Of a DNA stretch of 64,000 bases, positions 1 through 9,265 are shown piece after piece. Position 1 is the stretch's first letter, and every line of letters begins with the position of its first letter. The DNA is from Dickeya aquatica (lineage in GTDB: Bacteria > Pseudomonadota > Gammaproteobacteria > Enterobacterales > Enterobacteriaceae). The translations under genes were made by a program, and so were the position numbers. The notes under the pieces were generated by a model. That model ran no database searches and was not told where the DNA came from. It worked only from the letters and a program-made list of their open reading frames with translations. The stretch is taken from positions 3,348,001 to 3,412,000 of the forward strand of contig NZ_LT615367.1 of assembly GCF_900095885.1 (NCBI RefSeq), written 5' to 3'.

Positions 1-134
<134 letters not shown>

Positions 135-160
135 TCATCAACTTAATTTTGGATCAATAC

Positions 161-1021
161 TCATGACCGGGCCGGTTGACGGCGGTATGCCCACACCATC
201 ATTAGCACCCCAGCCAGCACCATCGGCAGTGACAGGATCTGCCCCATGCTGATGCCGCTAAACAGCCCCAGTTGGGCATCCGGCTGGCGGAAGAATTCAA
301 CGATGATACGAAACGCGCCGTAGCCAATCAGGAATAAACCGGAAACACTGCCCATCGGACGGGATTTGCGAATAAAAAAATTCAGGATAATAAACAACAC
401 CACACCTTCAAGCACCAGCTCATAGAGCTGCGATGGATGGCGCGGCAGTACACCGTACTGATTAAAGATGGCCTGCCATTGCGGATTTGCCGCCGCCAGC
501 GCCATATCTTCACCACGAGAAGAGGGGAATAACATCGCCCAGGGCGTATCTGTGGTGACACGGCCCCAGAGTTCACCGTTGATGAAGTTGCCCAAACGAC
601 CGGCTCCCAGCCCAAATGGGATCAAGGGTGCCATAAAATCAGATACATGGAAGAAATTGCGGCGGGTACGATGAGCAAACCACAACATCACGGTGATAAC
701 CCCAAGCAGGCCACCGTGGAAGGACATTCCGCCATCCCACACCCGGAACAGGTAGAGCGGGTTAGCCAGGAAATTGGGAAATGCGTAGAACAGTACGTAC
801 CCGAGCCGCCCGCCAACAAACACCCCGAGGAAACCGAAATAGAGCAGGTTCTCCACTTCCTCTTTGCGCCAGCCGCTATTGCTTTTCCCAGCCCGGCGCA
901 CTGCCAGCCACATGGCAAAAACAAACCCGACCAAATACATCAGTCCGTACCAGTGCAGGGAAACCGGCCCTATTGAAAATATCACCGGATCAAACTGGGG
1001 AAATGCCAGATAGCTCGTCAT
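161..1021 (-). CDS. lgt: Prolipoprotein diacylglyceryl transferase
   Basis: Inner-membrane enzyme that transfers diacylglycerol from phosphatidylglycerol to the lipobox cysteine of prolipoproteins, the first step of lipoprotein maturation. The 286-residue protein is close to the E. coli length (291) and is strongly hydrophobic with several membrane segments. The Lgt signature [14 protein letters not shown] is present around residues 142-155, along with the conserved [11 protein letters not shown] near the N-terminus. It sits between ptsP and thyA as in E. coli, and has substrates in this window (ygdR, mltC and the efflux lipoproteins). Confidence 0.96.
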   Translation of the reverse strand: MTSYLAFPQFDPVIFSIGPVSLHWYGLMYLVGFVFAMWLAVRRAGKSNSGWRKEEVENLLYFGFLGVFVGGRLGYVLFYAFPNFLANPLYLFRVWDGGMSFHGGLLGVITVMLWFAHRTRRNFFHVSDFMAPLIPFGLGAGRLGNFINGELWGRVTTDTPWAMLFPSSRGEDMALAAANPQWQAIFNQYGVLPRHPSQLYELVLEGVVLFIILNFFIRKSRPMGSVSGLFLIGYGAFRIIVEFFRQPDAQLGLFSGISMGQILSLPMVLAGVLMMVWAYRRQPARS

Positions 1022-1206
1022 CGTCGTTCACCACATTGATTATTGCTTTTATTGCCGCCTAGTCCCTGATATCGGGGGCGATTTAGCGCGTTCACCACAC
1101 CTGGCAACTGTCTGCCGAGTGCGGTTGCGCATAATAGCATAGCTGGTCAACACAGGTGGCGACGACGGGATAAAAGAACTGTAAACATTATGATACCGGG
1201 CCTGCC

Positions 1207-1226
1207 GCTCTTGACATGTCAAGAGC
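1207..1226. repeat. Perfect 20-bp palindrome between ptsP and lgt
   Basis: GCTCTTGACATGTCAAGAGC reads identically on both strands with no loop. It lies in the 264-bp space between the end of ptsP and the start of lgt (both minus strand). No T-run follows on either side, so it is not a standard rho-independent terminator. It could be a protein-binding operator or an RNA processing hairpin; the sequence alone does not decide. Confidence 0.5.
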
Positions 1227-1285
1227 GTAAGCATTCCGGGATTACCCAAACCACAGAGCGCGCAACATCAGGCACGATAAGACTT

Positions 1286-3532
1286 TCAGCGCCCACCACG
1301 GATAAGACCGCCCAGGCCGCGTTCTTCAATAAAAATTGACGCCCATTGCCGGACTTCGCTGGCAGTTTGTGCACCGAGGACTTTTTGTGCCAGTTGGTGC
1401 GATTCATCAGCACCGATACGCCGCAGCAGGTATTTAACACGAGCGACACTGCGCCCGTTCATGCTCAACGTGCGATAGCCAAGTCCGGTTAGCAGCAATG
1501 CCCCCATCGGCTCGCCCGCCATTTCCCCACACACCGACACCGGCAACTGATATTCCCGGCAGTGGGTGATAATCATATTCAAGGCGTGCAGCATGGCGGG
1601 GTGGAGGCTGTCGTAAAGTGCGCCCACATGAGGATTATTGCGATCGACTGCCAGCAGATACTGGGTCAGGTCATTGGTGCCAACCGAGACAAAATCAATA
1701 CGTGATGACAAATGCGGCAGTAAAAACAGCACCGACGGCACTTCCAGCATGATGCCGATCCGCGGTCGTGGAGCGGGGAATCCCAGCGTTTCTGATACTT
1801 CTGCCTGAGCCCGCTCAATCAGCCGTTTTGCCTCATCTATCTCATCGAGGCTATTGATCATCGGCAGCAGAATACGGAGATTGCCAATCTGCGCGTTGGC
1901 GCGCAGCATCGCGCGCACCTGAATCATAAAGATTTCCGGCTGATCGAGTGTGACGCGAATACCTCGCCAGCCAAGGCAAGGGTTCTCTTCGCTGATGGGT
2001 AAATAAGGCAACTGTTTGTCAGCACCGATATCCAGCGTGCGCAGCATGACGGGGCGCGACGGGTATAAACGTAGCATCCCTTCATATTGCGTCATCTGCT
2101 CTTCTTCCGAAGGGAAACCATTTTGCAGCATAAACGGGATTTCAGTGCGGTATAAGCCCACGCCATCAACCTGATTGATAAAGCGTTTTTCATGCTCGGC
2201 GCTCAAACCGGCATTGAGCATCACTTCCATGCGCTCACCGGTTTTGAGCACGGCCGGGCGTTCCATGTCATCTTCCGCCAGCCGGGTCAGCTCGTTTTCT
2301 TCACTCAGCAGACGCTGGTATTCCTGCACCAGCACGGGCTCCGGGTCAACCAGCAGCTCTCCCCGGTAGCCATCCAGCACCAGTAACCGCTGATGCAGCA
2401 ACTCAGGCTGGATATCCGCATCCATCAGGGTGGGGATCCCCATCGCTCGCACCATAATGGCCGCGTGGGAATTGGCCGCACCGTCATAGGCAACCACGCC
2501 CGCCAGGCGCTCTTGCGGCACTTCTGCCAGCAAGGTGGCCGTTAGCTCATCGGCAACCAAAATAAAGCGTTCCGGCCACTGGCCGTTGCTTTGTGCATTA
2601 TCATCAAGATGAAACAGCAGGCGTTGCCCGAGAGCACGTAAATCACTGGAACGATCGCGCAGGTAAGTATCTTGCAGGCTGGCAAACTGGGCGGCAAAGC
2701 GCTCGATCACCACTTTTACTGCCCATTCCGCCACACTGCCAGTGTCAACTTCCTGAAACAGGTCACGCTTAAGACGCGCATCGTTGAGCAGGTGGGAGTA
2801 GAAATCGAAGATAGCGGCGCTCTCTTTTTGCGCGCTGGCGCTAAAGCGTTTGCTAAAGCGGCGAAATTCGGCAGCCGCCTCTTCCATCGCCATCACCAGA
2901 CGGGATCGTTCACGATCGCTATCGAGGCTGGAGGCGGGGAACACCAGTTCCAGCGATGGCTGGCTGCGATCCTGCCAGCCCGGCGCGATGGCCACGCCGG
3001 AAGAGGCAACCATCGCTTTTATCCGTGTTTGCCGGTACTGACCAAACAGCGCTTTCATCTGCGATTGGGACAAGATGGCTGCCATTTGGGTCGCCAGCGT
3101 CACCATAAATGACTCTTCGTTCTTATCGAACTGGCGATGCTCACGCTGCTGCACCACCAGCACGCCCAGCAACTGACGCCGGTGGATAATCGGCACACCC
3201 AGAAATGAGCGGAAATGTTGCTCGCGCACGGCGGGAATAAATTTAAAACTGGGATGGCTTTGAGCATCAGCCAGATTGATAGGCTCGGCACGTTCGCCGA
3301 CCAGGCCGACGATCCCCTGGCCGAACGCCAGCGTTATCGTGCGGCCACGCGGCTTTTTCAGCCCGCGTGTTGCCATCAGGTAATAGCATTGGCGGTCATT
3401 ATCTGCCAGATAAATGGAGCACACCTCGGTATCCATCGCCTGGCAGGTTTCATTGACCAAAATCTCTAATGCATCACTCAACCGGGCTGCGGCAGCCACC
3501 TTCTCGATAATTTCTCGCAGTCGCGTGAGCAT
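1286..3532 (-). CDS. ptsP: Phosphoenolpyruvate-protein phosphotransferase PtsP (enzyme I-Ntr)
   Basis: First kinase of the nitrogen-related PTS: it autophosphorylates from PEP and passes phosphate to NPr and on to EIIA-Ntr. The 748-residue product equals the E. coli length when started at the second of two adjacent ATGs (3532; the first is 3535). An N-terminal GAF domain (about residues 1-165, opening MLTRLREIIEKV) precedes the enzyme I body. The swivelling domain carries the phospho-histidine motif AANSHAAIMVRAMGIP, and the PEP-binding barrel contains DGVGLYRTEIPF, VGTNDLTQYLLAVDRN and the SVCGEMAGEP active-site segment. It starts 14 bp downstream of rppH, the usual rppH-ptsP operon. Confidence 0.97.
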   Translation of the reverse strand: MLTRLREIIEKVAAAARLSDALEILVNETCQAMDTEVCSIYLADNDRQCYYLMATRGLKKPRGRTITLAFGQGIVGLVGERAEPINLADAQSHPSFKFIPAVREQHFRSFLGVPIIHRRQLLGVLVVQQREHRQFDKNEESFMVTLATQMAAILSQSQMKALFGQYRQTRIKAMVASSGVAIAPGWQDRSQPSLELVFPASSLDSDRERSRLVMAMEEAAAEFRRFSKRFSASAQKESAAIFDFYSHLLNDARLKRDLFQEVDTGSVAEWAVKVVIERFAAQFASLQDTYLRDRSSDLRALGQRLLFHLDDNAQSNGQWPERFILVADELTATLLAEVPQERLAGVVAYDGAANSHAAIMVRAMGIPTLMDADIQPELLHQRLLVLDGYRGELLVDPEPVLVQEYQRLLSEENELTRLAEDDMERPAVLKTGERMEVMLNAGLSAEHEKRFINQVDGVGLYRTEIPFMLQNGFPSEEEQMTQYEGMLRLYPSRPVMLRTLDIGADKQLPYLPISEENPCLGWRGIRVTLDQPEIFMIQVRAMLRANAQIGNLRILLPMINSLDEIDEAKRLIERAQAEVSETLGFPAPRPRIGIMLEVPSVLFLLPHLSSRIDFVSVGTNDLTQYLLAVDRNNPHVGALYDSLHPAMLHALNMIITHCREYQLPVSVCGEMAGEPMGALLLTGLGYRTLSMNGRSVARVKYLLRRIGADESHQLAQKVLGAQTASEVRQWASIFIEERGLGGLIRGGR

Positions 3533-3546
3533 CATGATAGATCGGA

Positions 3547-4074
3547 TTATCCTCGTTTTCGTCGGGTACCAGAGGGCAGTCTGACTGCCGAATTCTCCTG
3601 TAGCTGAATAACGGCGGTGACAAACTCTTTCATTACTTTTCGGTAAACATCACGTTTGAATGACACAACCTGACGCACCGGATACCAATAGCTTACCCAG
3701 CGCCAGCCGTCAAACTCCGGCGTACCGCTACTTTGCATATTAATATCGGACTCATTACACATTAACTGTAGCAGAAACCATTTCTGCTTTTGGCCGATAC
3801 AGACCGGTTTTGTATCCCAACGCACCAAACGTTTTGGCAATTTATAGCGCAGCCAGCTTCGCGTGGAAGCCAGAATACGAACGTCCTTTTTCCGCAATCC
3901 CACTTCCTCGAACAGTTCACGGTACATGGCCTGTTCCGCGCTTTCTCCGGGGTTTATCCCCCCCTGGGGAAACTGCCAGGAGTGCTGGCCGTAGCGACGA
4001 GCCCACAAGACCTGGCCCTGCCGATTACAAATGACAATACCAACATTCGGGCGGTAGCCATCATCGTCGATCAC
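3547..4074 (-). CDS. rppH: RNA pyrophosphohydrolase RppH (Nudix)
   Basis: Removes pyrophosphate from the 5' triphosphate end of mRNA, opening the RNase E decay pathway. The 175-residue protein is nearly identical to E. coli RppH (176), from [17 protein letters not shown] to the basic tail. The Nudix box is intact: [20 protein letters not shown] followed by VGL. It is transcribed with ptsP, and its promoter must lie in the DnaA-box-rich region upstream, shared divergently with mutH. Confidence 0.97.
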   Translation of the reverse strand: MIDDDGYRPNVGIVICNRQGQVLWARRYGQHSWQFPQGGINPGESAEQAMYRELFEEVGLRKKDVRILASTRSWLRYKLPKRLVRWDTKPVCIGQKQKWFLLQLMCNESDINMQSSGTPEFDGWRWVSYWYPVRQVVSFKRDVYRKVMKEFVTAVIQLQENSAVRLPSGTRRKRG

Positions 4075-4139
4075 CGGACTACCTCAATAAACAAGAATGT
4101 AAAGATGGCCCGATTGTTTCACACTCCTGACAGGCGGTA

Positions 4140-4605
4140 AACTCCCGCTTTACATCCCCCGAGAAGCGCCCCGATTGCGAGGCTCGTGACCATTCTCCTG
4201 ATAAAACACGGTTAACCCACAGATGTCAGCCAAGTTATAAACATGCGGCCAGTGAATAGGGCATTTTATTCACTTTTTCTGTGGACATCTTTGTGAAGAA
4301 CATCATGAAAAAGTGAGTAAAACCTGTTTTAACTTAATTCCCCTTATCCACAGCTATTAAAAATAGCTATTTTCTTTCAAACAATTAAACGATTCCTGAC
4401 GACGTTTTCCACCGGCTACCTTAACTGTGATCGGGCGCAACATTCAGAATGGCTAAAGATCGCACGACCAAGCCGTTATCCACAGGCCATGGCGTAAAAG
4501 CAGCCAAAAAATCACCAAAACCAGCAAATCTGCCCCTCGTCAAGGCTGTAAATCAAAACAGTGATCCCCGGTTATCCCGGTTATCCCAAAAATCTGTGGA
4601 TAACC
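4140..4605. promoter_or_regulatory. DARS2: Probable DARS2 (DnaA-reactivating sequence), rppH-mutH intergenic region
   Basis: This 731-bp gene-free stretch between divergent rppH and mutH holds three perfect DnaA boxes (TTATCCACA): 4344-4352 and 4476-4484 on the plus strand, 4595-4603 on the minus strand. Weaker two-mismatch matches lie near 4213-4221 and 4280-4288. In E. coli the DARS2 element, which promotes ADP-to-ATP exchange on DnaA, is known to lie in exactly this intergenic region. Identity is inferred from synteny plus box density; I could not reconstruct the full DARS core geometry or the IHF and Fis sites. The same region must also contain the rppH and mutH promoters. Confidence 0.7.
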
Positions 4606-4805
4606 TAGTGTAAAATCCTGTTCATTGTCGGTGGCTTGTCATGAACAAAACCGGAGACTCTGATTTTCGCTCCACGGCAAAGAAAAAAAATCACAGCATA
4701 ATCATGCTATTATTATTTTTCAGCACCATATCGGGTAGCCGGGTAAAAGCCCGCCTTATTGGCGCTCAATTTTTAATCAAATCACATTCAATAGACGGGT
4801 TCGGC

Positions 4806-5492
4806 ATGAACACCCCAAGACTCCACCAACAGGCACCAGACAACGAACAGGCGCTATTGCGGCGCGCACAAGCACTGGCAGGCTACTCGCTTGCCGAACT
4901 GGCCCAGTTTGCCCACCTGCCACTGCCAGCCAATCTCAAGCGCGACAAAGGGTGGATTGGTACATTACTGGAGCGTTTTCTCGGTGCCAGCGCAGGCAGT
5001 AAGCCTGAACAAGATTTCCCCGAGCTCGGCGTAGAACTAAAAACTATCCCAATTGATGAACAAGGCCGTCCACTGGAAACCACGTTTGTCTGTGTTGCTC
5101 CCCTGACCGGAAATAGCGGCGTAACCTGGCAGAGCAGTCATGTACGTCGCAAGCTTGCCAAAGTGCTGTGGATCCCGGTTGAAGGCTCACGGGCCATCCC
5201 GCTGGGAGAGCGCCATATCGGAGCCCCTTTGCTGTGGAGCCCAAATGAAGAGGAAGAGAGGCGGTTACGTCAGGATTGGGAAGAGCTGATGGACTTGATT
5301 GTTCTGGGTAAAGTGGAAAGTATTACCGCTCGTCATGGTGAAGTATTACAGTTGCGCCCCAAGGCCGCCAATAGCCGCGTATTAACCGAAGCCATTGGCG
5401 AACATGGCCAGCCTATCCTGACGCTACCGCGTGGCTTTTATCTCAAGAAAACCTTTACCACACCATTGCTGGCGCGCCATTTCTTGCTGTAA
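4806..5492 (+). CDS. mutH: DNA mismatch repair endonuclease MutH
   Basis: Methyl-directed mismatch repair nuclease that nicks the unmethylated strand at hemimethylated GATC after MutS/MutL activation. Started at ATG 4806, the product is 228 residues (E. coli 229) and the catalytic residues fall at the E. coli positions: Asp70, Glu77 and Lys79 in [10 protein letters not shown]. An in-frame ATG at 4641 would add 55 residues unlike MutH, beginning just after the last DnaA box, so I reject it. The gene is divergent from rppH. Confidence 0.96.
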   Translation: MNTPRLHQQAPDNEQALLRRAQALAGYSLAELAQFAHLPLPANLKRDKGWIGTLLERFLGASAGSKPEQDFPELGVELKTIPIDEQGRPLETTFVCVAPLTGNSGVTWQSSHVRRKLAKVLWIPVEGSRAIPLGERHIGAPLLWSPNEEEERRLRQDWEELMDLIVLGKVESITARHGEVLQLRPKAANSRVLTEAIGEHGQPILTLPRGFYLKKTFTTPLLARHFLL

Positions 5493-5718
5493 CGCGCCTG
5501 AGCACTCAACCTTATCAGTGCAAAAAGCCCTGAATCACCAAGACAATCCTGCTAAAAATCACCCCTATTTCATAGGGAAATAACTAACGTGCTATTTCTC
5601 TATATGTCCTTACGTATCTTTTTAATTTTTTTGACCAAAATCCTAGCCACAGGCTGATAAGGCTTTGCTAAACTGGCAAGAGGTTCAATTTTTTTGCTAA
5701 ATCACAGGTAAACTCAGT

Positions 5719-5937
5719 ATGCGATCCCGGCTTATCACCGTCTTAGCCCTGACGTCTGTCTTCCTGCTTTGTGGCTGTACCCGTCACTACGTCATCGCCA
5801 CCAAAGAGGGGCAGATGCTACTGGCGCAGGGAAAACCCGCGCTTGACCCGGCTACCGGCCTGCTCAGTTATACTGATGAAGATGGTTCCCGTCACCAGCT
5901 CCACCCTGATAGCGTTTCTCAGGTTATTGAACGCTGA
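5719..5937 (+). CDS. ygdR: YgdI/YgdR family lipoprotein (DUF903)
   Basis: Small lipoprotein of unknown function. The 72-residue precursor has a signal peptide ending in the lipobox LLCGC (lipidated Cys20), followed by the SH3-like DUF903 fold with the typical YVIATKEGQMLLAQGKP and YTDEDGSRHQL segments. In E. coli the paralogues ygdI and ygdR flank this region, and position next to tas favours ygdR. It stands alone, with 226 bp upstream and 180 bp before tas. Confidence 0.85.
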   Translation: MRSRLITVLALTSVFLLCGCTRHYVIATKEGQMLLAQGKPALDPATGLLSYTDEDGSRHQLHPDSVSQVIER

Positions 5938-6117
5938 CAGACGGCCACACTGCATTTTCCCTGGGCGCGCCAGACACCTTCAGGCCCGGCGCTTTCACCG
6001 CTTTCCACCTCGTTTTTCCGGCATAAAGAAACTTCCCCCTCGCCTCGGCTTGGTTATAGTCGCCAGTGAGGTGCCTTACGCACCGACCTTATTTAGAAGA
6101 ATAAAAAGGAAACTGCA

Positions 6118-7158
6118 ATGCACTATCATCGTATTCCCCACAGCAGTCTGGAAGTCAGTACGCTGGCGCTTGGCACCATGACCTTTGGTGAACAGAACAG
6201 CGAAGCGGATGCGCATGCTCAATTGGATCTTGCTGTCGCCAGCGGCGTCAACCTGATTGATACCGCAGAAATCTACCCGGTGCCACCGCGTTCAGAAACA
6301 CAAGGGCTGACAGAGAGTTATATCGGTTCCTGGCTGAAAAGCCGTGGCGGGCGCGAAAAGCTGATCATTGCAAGCAAGGTAGCAGGCCCGGTACGGGCGA
6401 GTGACAACAGCGTGCGACCACAGCAGGCGCTGGATCGCAAAAATATCCGCGCCGCATTGGATGAGAGCTTAAAGCGCCTGAATACCGATTATATCGATCT
6501 CTATCAGGTGCATTGGCCGCAACGTCAAACCAACTGCTTTGGTAAGCTGAATTATCAATACACCAGCGAAAAACCCGTTGTCACACTGCTTGAAACCTTA
6601 GAAGCCCTGAGCGAACAGGTTCGGGCCGGTAAAATCCGCTATATTGGCGTCTCAAACGAAACCCCGTGGGGAGTGATGCGCTACCTGCAACTGGCGGAAA
6701 AGCACGACCTGCCCCGCATTGTTTCCATCCAGAACCCCTATAGCCTGCTGAATCGCAGTTTTGAGGTCGGCCTTTCGGAAATCAGTCAGCATGAGGGGGT
6801 GGAATTGCTGGCCTACTCGCCGCTGGCTTTTGGCACCCTGAGCGGAAAATATTTGAACGGCGCGAAACCTGCCGGTGCGCGTAACACGCTATTCAGCCGT
6901 TTTGTGCGCTATTCAGCGCCCCACACTCAGCAAGCGATTGCCGAGTATGTTGCTCTGGCGCAAAAACACGGGCTCGACCCGGCACAAATGGCGCTGGCTT
7001 TCGTACGCCAACAGCCGTTTGTCGCCAGTACGCTGCTGGGTGCAACCACACTGGCTCAATTACAAACTAATTTAGACAGCCTGAACGTCACGCTGGGTGA
7101 CGAGTTGCTGGCCGAACTGGAAGCCATTCACCGCCGCTTTACCATCCCTGCCCCTTAA
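6118..7158 (+). CDS. tas: Tas, aldo/keto reductase family protein
   Basis: NADPH-dependent aldo/keto reductase-like protein; the E. coli homologue was found as a suppressor of starvation-associated tyrosine auxotrophy, and its physiological substrate is unknown. The 346-residue length equals that of E. coli Tas. The family features are visible: LGTMTFGEQNSE near the N-terminus, NLIDTAEIYP with the catalytic Asp/Tyr pair, KVAG for the catalytic lysine, and VHWPQRQTNCFG around the catalytic histidine. The start is preceded by AAAAAGGAAACTGC, a good ribosome-binding site. Confidence 0.94.
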   Translation: MHYHRIPHSSLEVSTLALGTMTFGEQNSEADAHAQLDLAVASGVNLIDTAEIYPVPPRSETQGLTESYIGSWLKSRGGREKLIIASKVAGPVRASDNSVRPQQALDRKNIRAALDESLKRLNTDYIDLYQVHWPQRQTNCFGKLNYQYTSEKPVVTLLETLEALSEQVRAGKIRYIGVSNETPWGVMRYLQLAEKHDLPRIVSIQNPYSLLNRSFEVGLSEISQHEGVELLAYSPLAFGTLSGKYLNGAKPAGARNTLFSRFVRYSAPHTQQAIAEYVALAQKHGLDPAQMALAFVRQQPFVASTLLGATTLAQLQTNLDSLNVTLGDELLAELEAIHRRFTIPAP

Positions 7159-7248
7159 ATCTTACCGCAGGCTTTGCCTCTGTGAGGCCTGCCTGCGACA
7201 CCAACACGGTACGGTATGCCCATGCCGTTGGCCTCAAGGCATGAGGTT

Positions 7249-7992
7249 TTATTTCATGCCTTGCAACAACTGAATACGTTGGTTTTCCAGTGCCGTGACC
7301 CGGTTACAGACGTCATGACCAAAACGCTGGAAATCAGATTCCTGATTACTCCATTCGGCCTGAATCGCTTTTTGCAAGCCGCCCAGATTGCCCATCATCG
7401 CCTGCAACGGGTTGCCGCCACCGCTGCCGCTCATCTGCTTAACGCCCATTTCATTGAGGCTATCTTGCAACACGCCGCCCATCGCTCGCTCGACAATCTG
7501 ACGGCCTTCTTGCTCCACCTGACGAATAGCCTGATGGTGGAACGCCAGCCCATCCGCACGGTGTTCGATAATCCGGCTCATCTGCTGCTTTAGCTGCTCA
7601 TCGAGCGAGGTCAGACGGCCACGGACACGGCTGTCAGCACCGAGCTGCTGCACAATCACCTTATCCAGCGCTTGTCGCGCACGCTCCAGACGCTGCCTGG
7701 CCCCGTCGTCAATCCACGGTAACTGCTGGCGCAACTCAGCCTGATAAGCCTGCGCCTGCTGGCGCTGCGTCGCCGTTAGCGACACCGAGCGACCATAACG
7801 CTGCACATCGCCTTGGGGCGAAATCTGCACATCGCCGCTTACGCCGGTTAAGCTAACGCTTTGTGGGGTAATGGTAATGTCATCCTGAGGATTGACGTTG
7901 CACTGATACGCAGCCTGTACCTGTCCGGCCAGCAGCATCAGGGTTGCCATAAATACGTTACGCAATGCCGTTTTATGTTGATGCAACACCAT
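7249..7992 (-). CDS. yggN: YggN family protein (DUF2884), periplasmic
   Basis: Uncharacterised exported protein. The 247-residue product begins with a signal peptide whose hydrophobic stretch VFMATLMLLAGQVQA ends in an AxA-type cleavage site, followed by a conserved YQCNV start. The middle is rich in Gln, Arg and Glu helices (QAYQAELRQQLPWIDDGA) and the C-terminus has the family's GGNPLQAMMGNLGGLQ segment. It lies downstream of yggL but is separated from it by a terminator hairpin, so it probably has its own promoter. Start ATG 7992 is preceded by CAGGAG. Confidence 0.9.
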   Translation of the reverse strand: MVLHQHKTALRNVFMATLMLLAGQVQAAYQCNVNPQDDITITPQSVSLTGVSGDVQISPQGDVQRYGRSVSLTATQRQQAQAYQAELRQQLPWIDDGARQRLERARQALDKVIVQQLGADSRVRGRLTSLDEQLKQQMSRIIEHRADGLAFHHQAIRQVEQEGRQIVERAMGGVLQDSLNEMGVKQMSGSGGGNPLQAMMGNLGGLQKAIQAEWSNQESDFQRFGHDVCNRVTALENQRIQLLQGMK

Positions 7993-8003
7993 AAAGACTC
8001 CTG

Positions 8004-8026
8004 AAAAAACGGCCTGATATCAGGCC
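8004..8026 (-). terminator. Rho-independent terminator after trmB-yggL
   Basis: On the minus strand the perfect palindrome GGCCTGATATCAGGCC (8011-8026) is followed at once by GTTTTTT. It comes just after the yggL stop codon and before the yggN ribosome-binding site, so it should end the trmB-yggL transcript. Confidence 0.8.
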
Positions 8027-8041
8027 GGGGAAACGGGTGTT

Positions 8042-8386
8042 TTAAGCAAGATTAGCCGGGAGATCCCACCAAATGTCGAACAGATCGCTCACGGTCACGT
8101 CTGTCAACTGATGGGCGTCAAGCCAGTTTTTCACCAGCTCACGATGCGCATCGGTGCAATTACCCAATTTTTGCATGCACACCAATCCCTGCCACTGCAA
8201 GTAACCGCTGCCTTCAAAGGCTAACCCATTCGGTTCGATGACGTCATCGACAAACACATCCAGCAGGCGGTCAATGTCTGCGACATTCGTCTGCGGCGCA
8301 AAGCGCCAGCTCACGGCAAAACCGAATTCCTGAAACTCATCAATGTGCAGTTTTTTACGTAAACGACGACTGCGATTTATAGCCAT
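8042..8386 (-). CDS. yggL: YggL family protein (DUF469)
   Basis: Small acidic protein, 114 residues (E. coli 108); the family is associated with 50S ribosomal subunits, exact role unsettled. Recognised from the basic start [20 protein letters not shown], then FGFAVSWRF and the SDLFDIWWDLP tail. Its start touches the last base of trmB, so the two are translationally coupled and share one transcript, as in E. coli. Confidence 0.92.
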   Translation of the reverse strand: MAINRSRRLRKKLHIDEFQEFGFAVSWRFAPQTNVADIDRLLDVFVDDVIEPNGLAFEGSGYLQWQGLVCMQKLGNCTDAHRELVKNWLDAHQLTDVTVSDLFDIWWDLPANLA

Positions 8387-9105
8387 TATTGCTTCCTCTC
8401 AAACATAAGATCCCATACGCCATGCCCTAATCGCTGGCCGCGCGCTTCAAATTTGGTTAATGGCCGCGATGCAGGACGCGGCACATAATCACCCGTGACG
8501 GATAAATTGTGATATCCCTCGACAGCACGCATTACGTCAAGCATGTGCTGAGCATACGCCTCCCAGTCTGTCGCCATGTGGAACACGCCGCCGATAGCCA
8601 GTTTACGCTGCACCTGCTCGACAAAAGGAATCTGGACAATACGACGCTTGTTATGGCGTGCTTTGTGCCACGGGTCAGGGAAAAACAGCTGCACCATTGC
8701 CAGTGAGCCATCGGGGATCATGTTATCCAGCACTTCCACGGCATCATGGCACATGACGCGCAGATTACTGACACCCGCCTCCTGCACCGCGCCAAGGCAC
8801 GCGCCAACGCCCGGCAGATGCACCTCAATACCGATAAAGTTCTGTTCCGGGTGCTGCTGCGCCATCGTAACCAGCGAAGCCCCCATGCCAAAGCCAATCT
8901 CCAGTATAACGGGCGCATCCTGCCCAAACAGGCTGGCGAAGTTCAGCGCTTCAGGCTGGTATTCAACCCCCATGACCGGCCAAAAGCTATCCAGCGCCTG
9001 CTGCTGCCCTTTAGTCAGGCGGCCCTGACGACGCACAAAACTGCGAATTTTACGCAGCGGGCGTCCGTGTTCATCAAATTCCGGGGAGATGACGTTATTG
9101 ATCAT
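8386..9105 (-). CDS. trmB: tRNA (guanine-N7-)-methyltransferase
   Basis: Methylates G46 in the variable loop of tRNAs using S-adenosylmethionine. The 239-residue product has exactly the E. coli length. The SAM-binding motif is [17 protein letters not shown], followed by [16 protein letters not shown], and the catalytic and tRNA-binding segment [16 protein letters not shown] is intact. It is divergent from mutY, with about 160 bp between the two start codons. Confidence 0.97.
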   Translation of the reverse strand: MINNVISPEFDEHGRPLRKIRSFVRRQGRLTKGQQQALDSFWPVMGVEYQPEALNFASLFGQDAPVILEIGFGMGASLVTMAQQHPEQNFIGIEVHLPGVGACLGAVQEAGVSNLRVMCHDAVEVLDNMIPDGSLAMVQLFFPDPWHKARHNKRRIVQIPFVEQVQRKLAIGGVFHMATDWEAYAQHMLDVMRAVEGYHNLSVTGDYVPRPASRPLTKFEARGQRLGHGVWDLMFERKQ

Positions 9106-9265
9106 AGTGCGTTCAGTCAGTCTAGTGGGTTTTGAAAACGCGCATTATCCAAGGATACGGGTGTTTAGCAAGTAGCCACAGGTGGAAAGTTCCGGTTTAC
9201 AGTACATTCACTCTGTGCTGGAATCGCTATCAAATTTTTACCTGCCGGATAACAACACCTCTATG

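Noticed and set aside
4641..4805. 55-residue N-terminal extension of MutH
   Set aside because: The extra residues do not resemble MutH, and the ATG at 4806 gives the E. coli length and exact catalytic residue positions.
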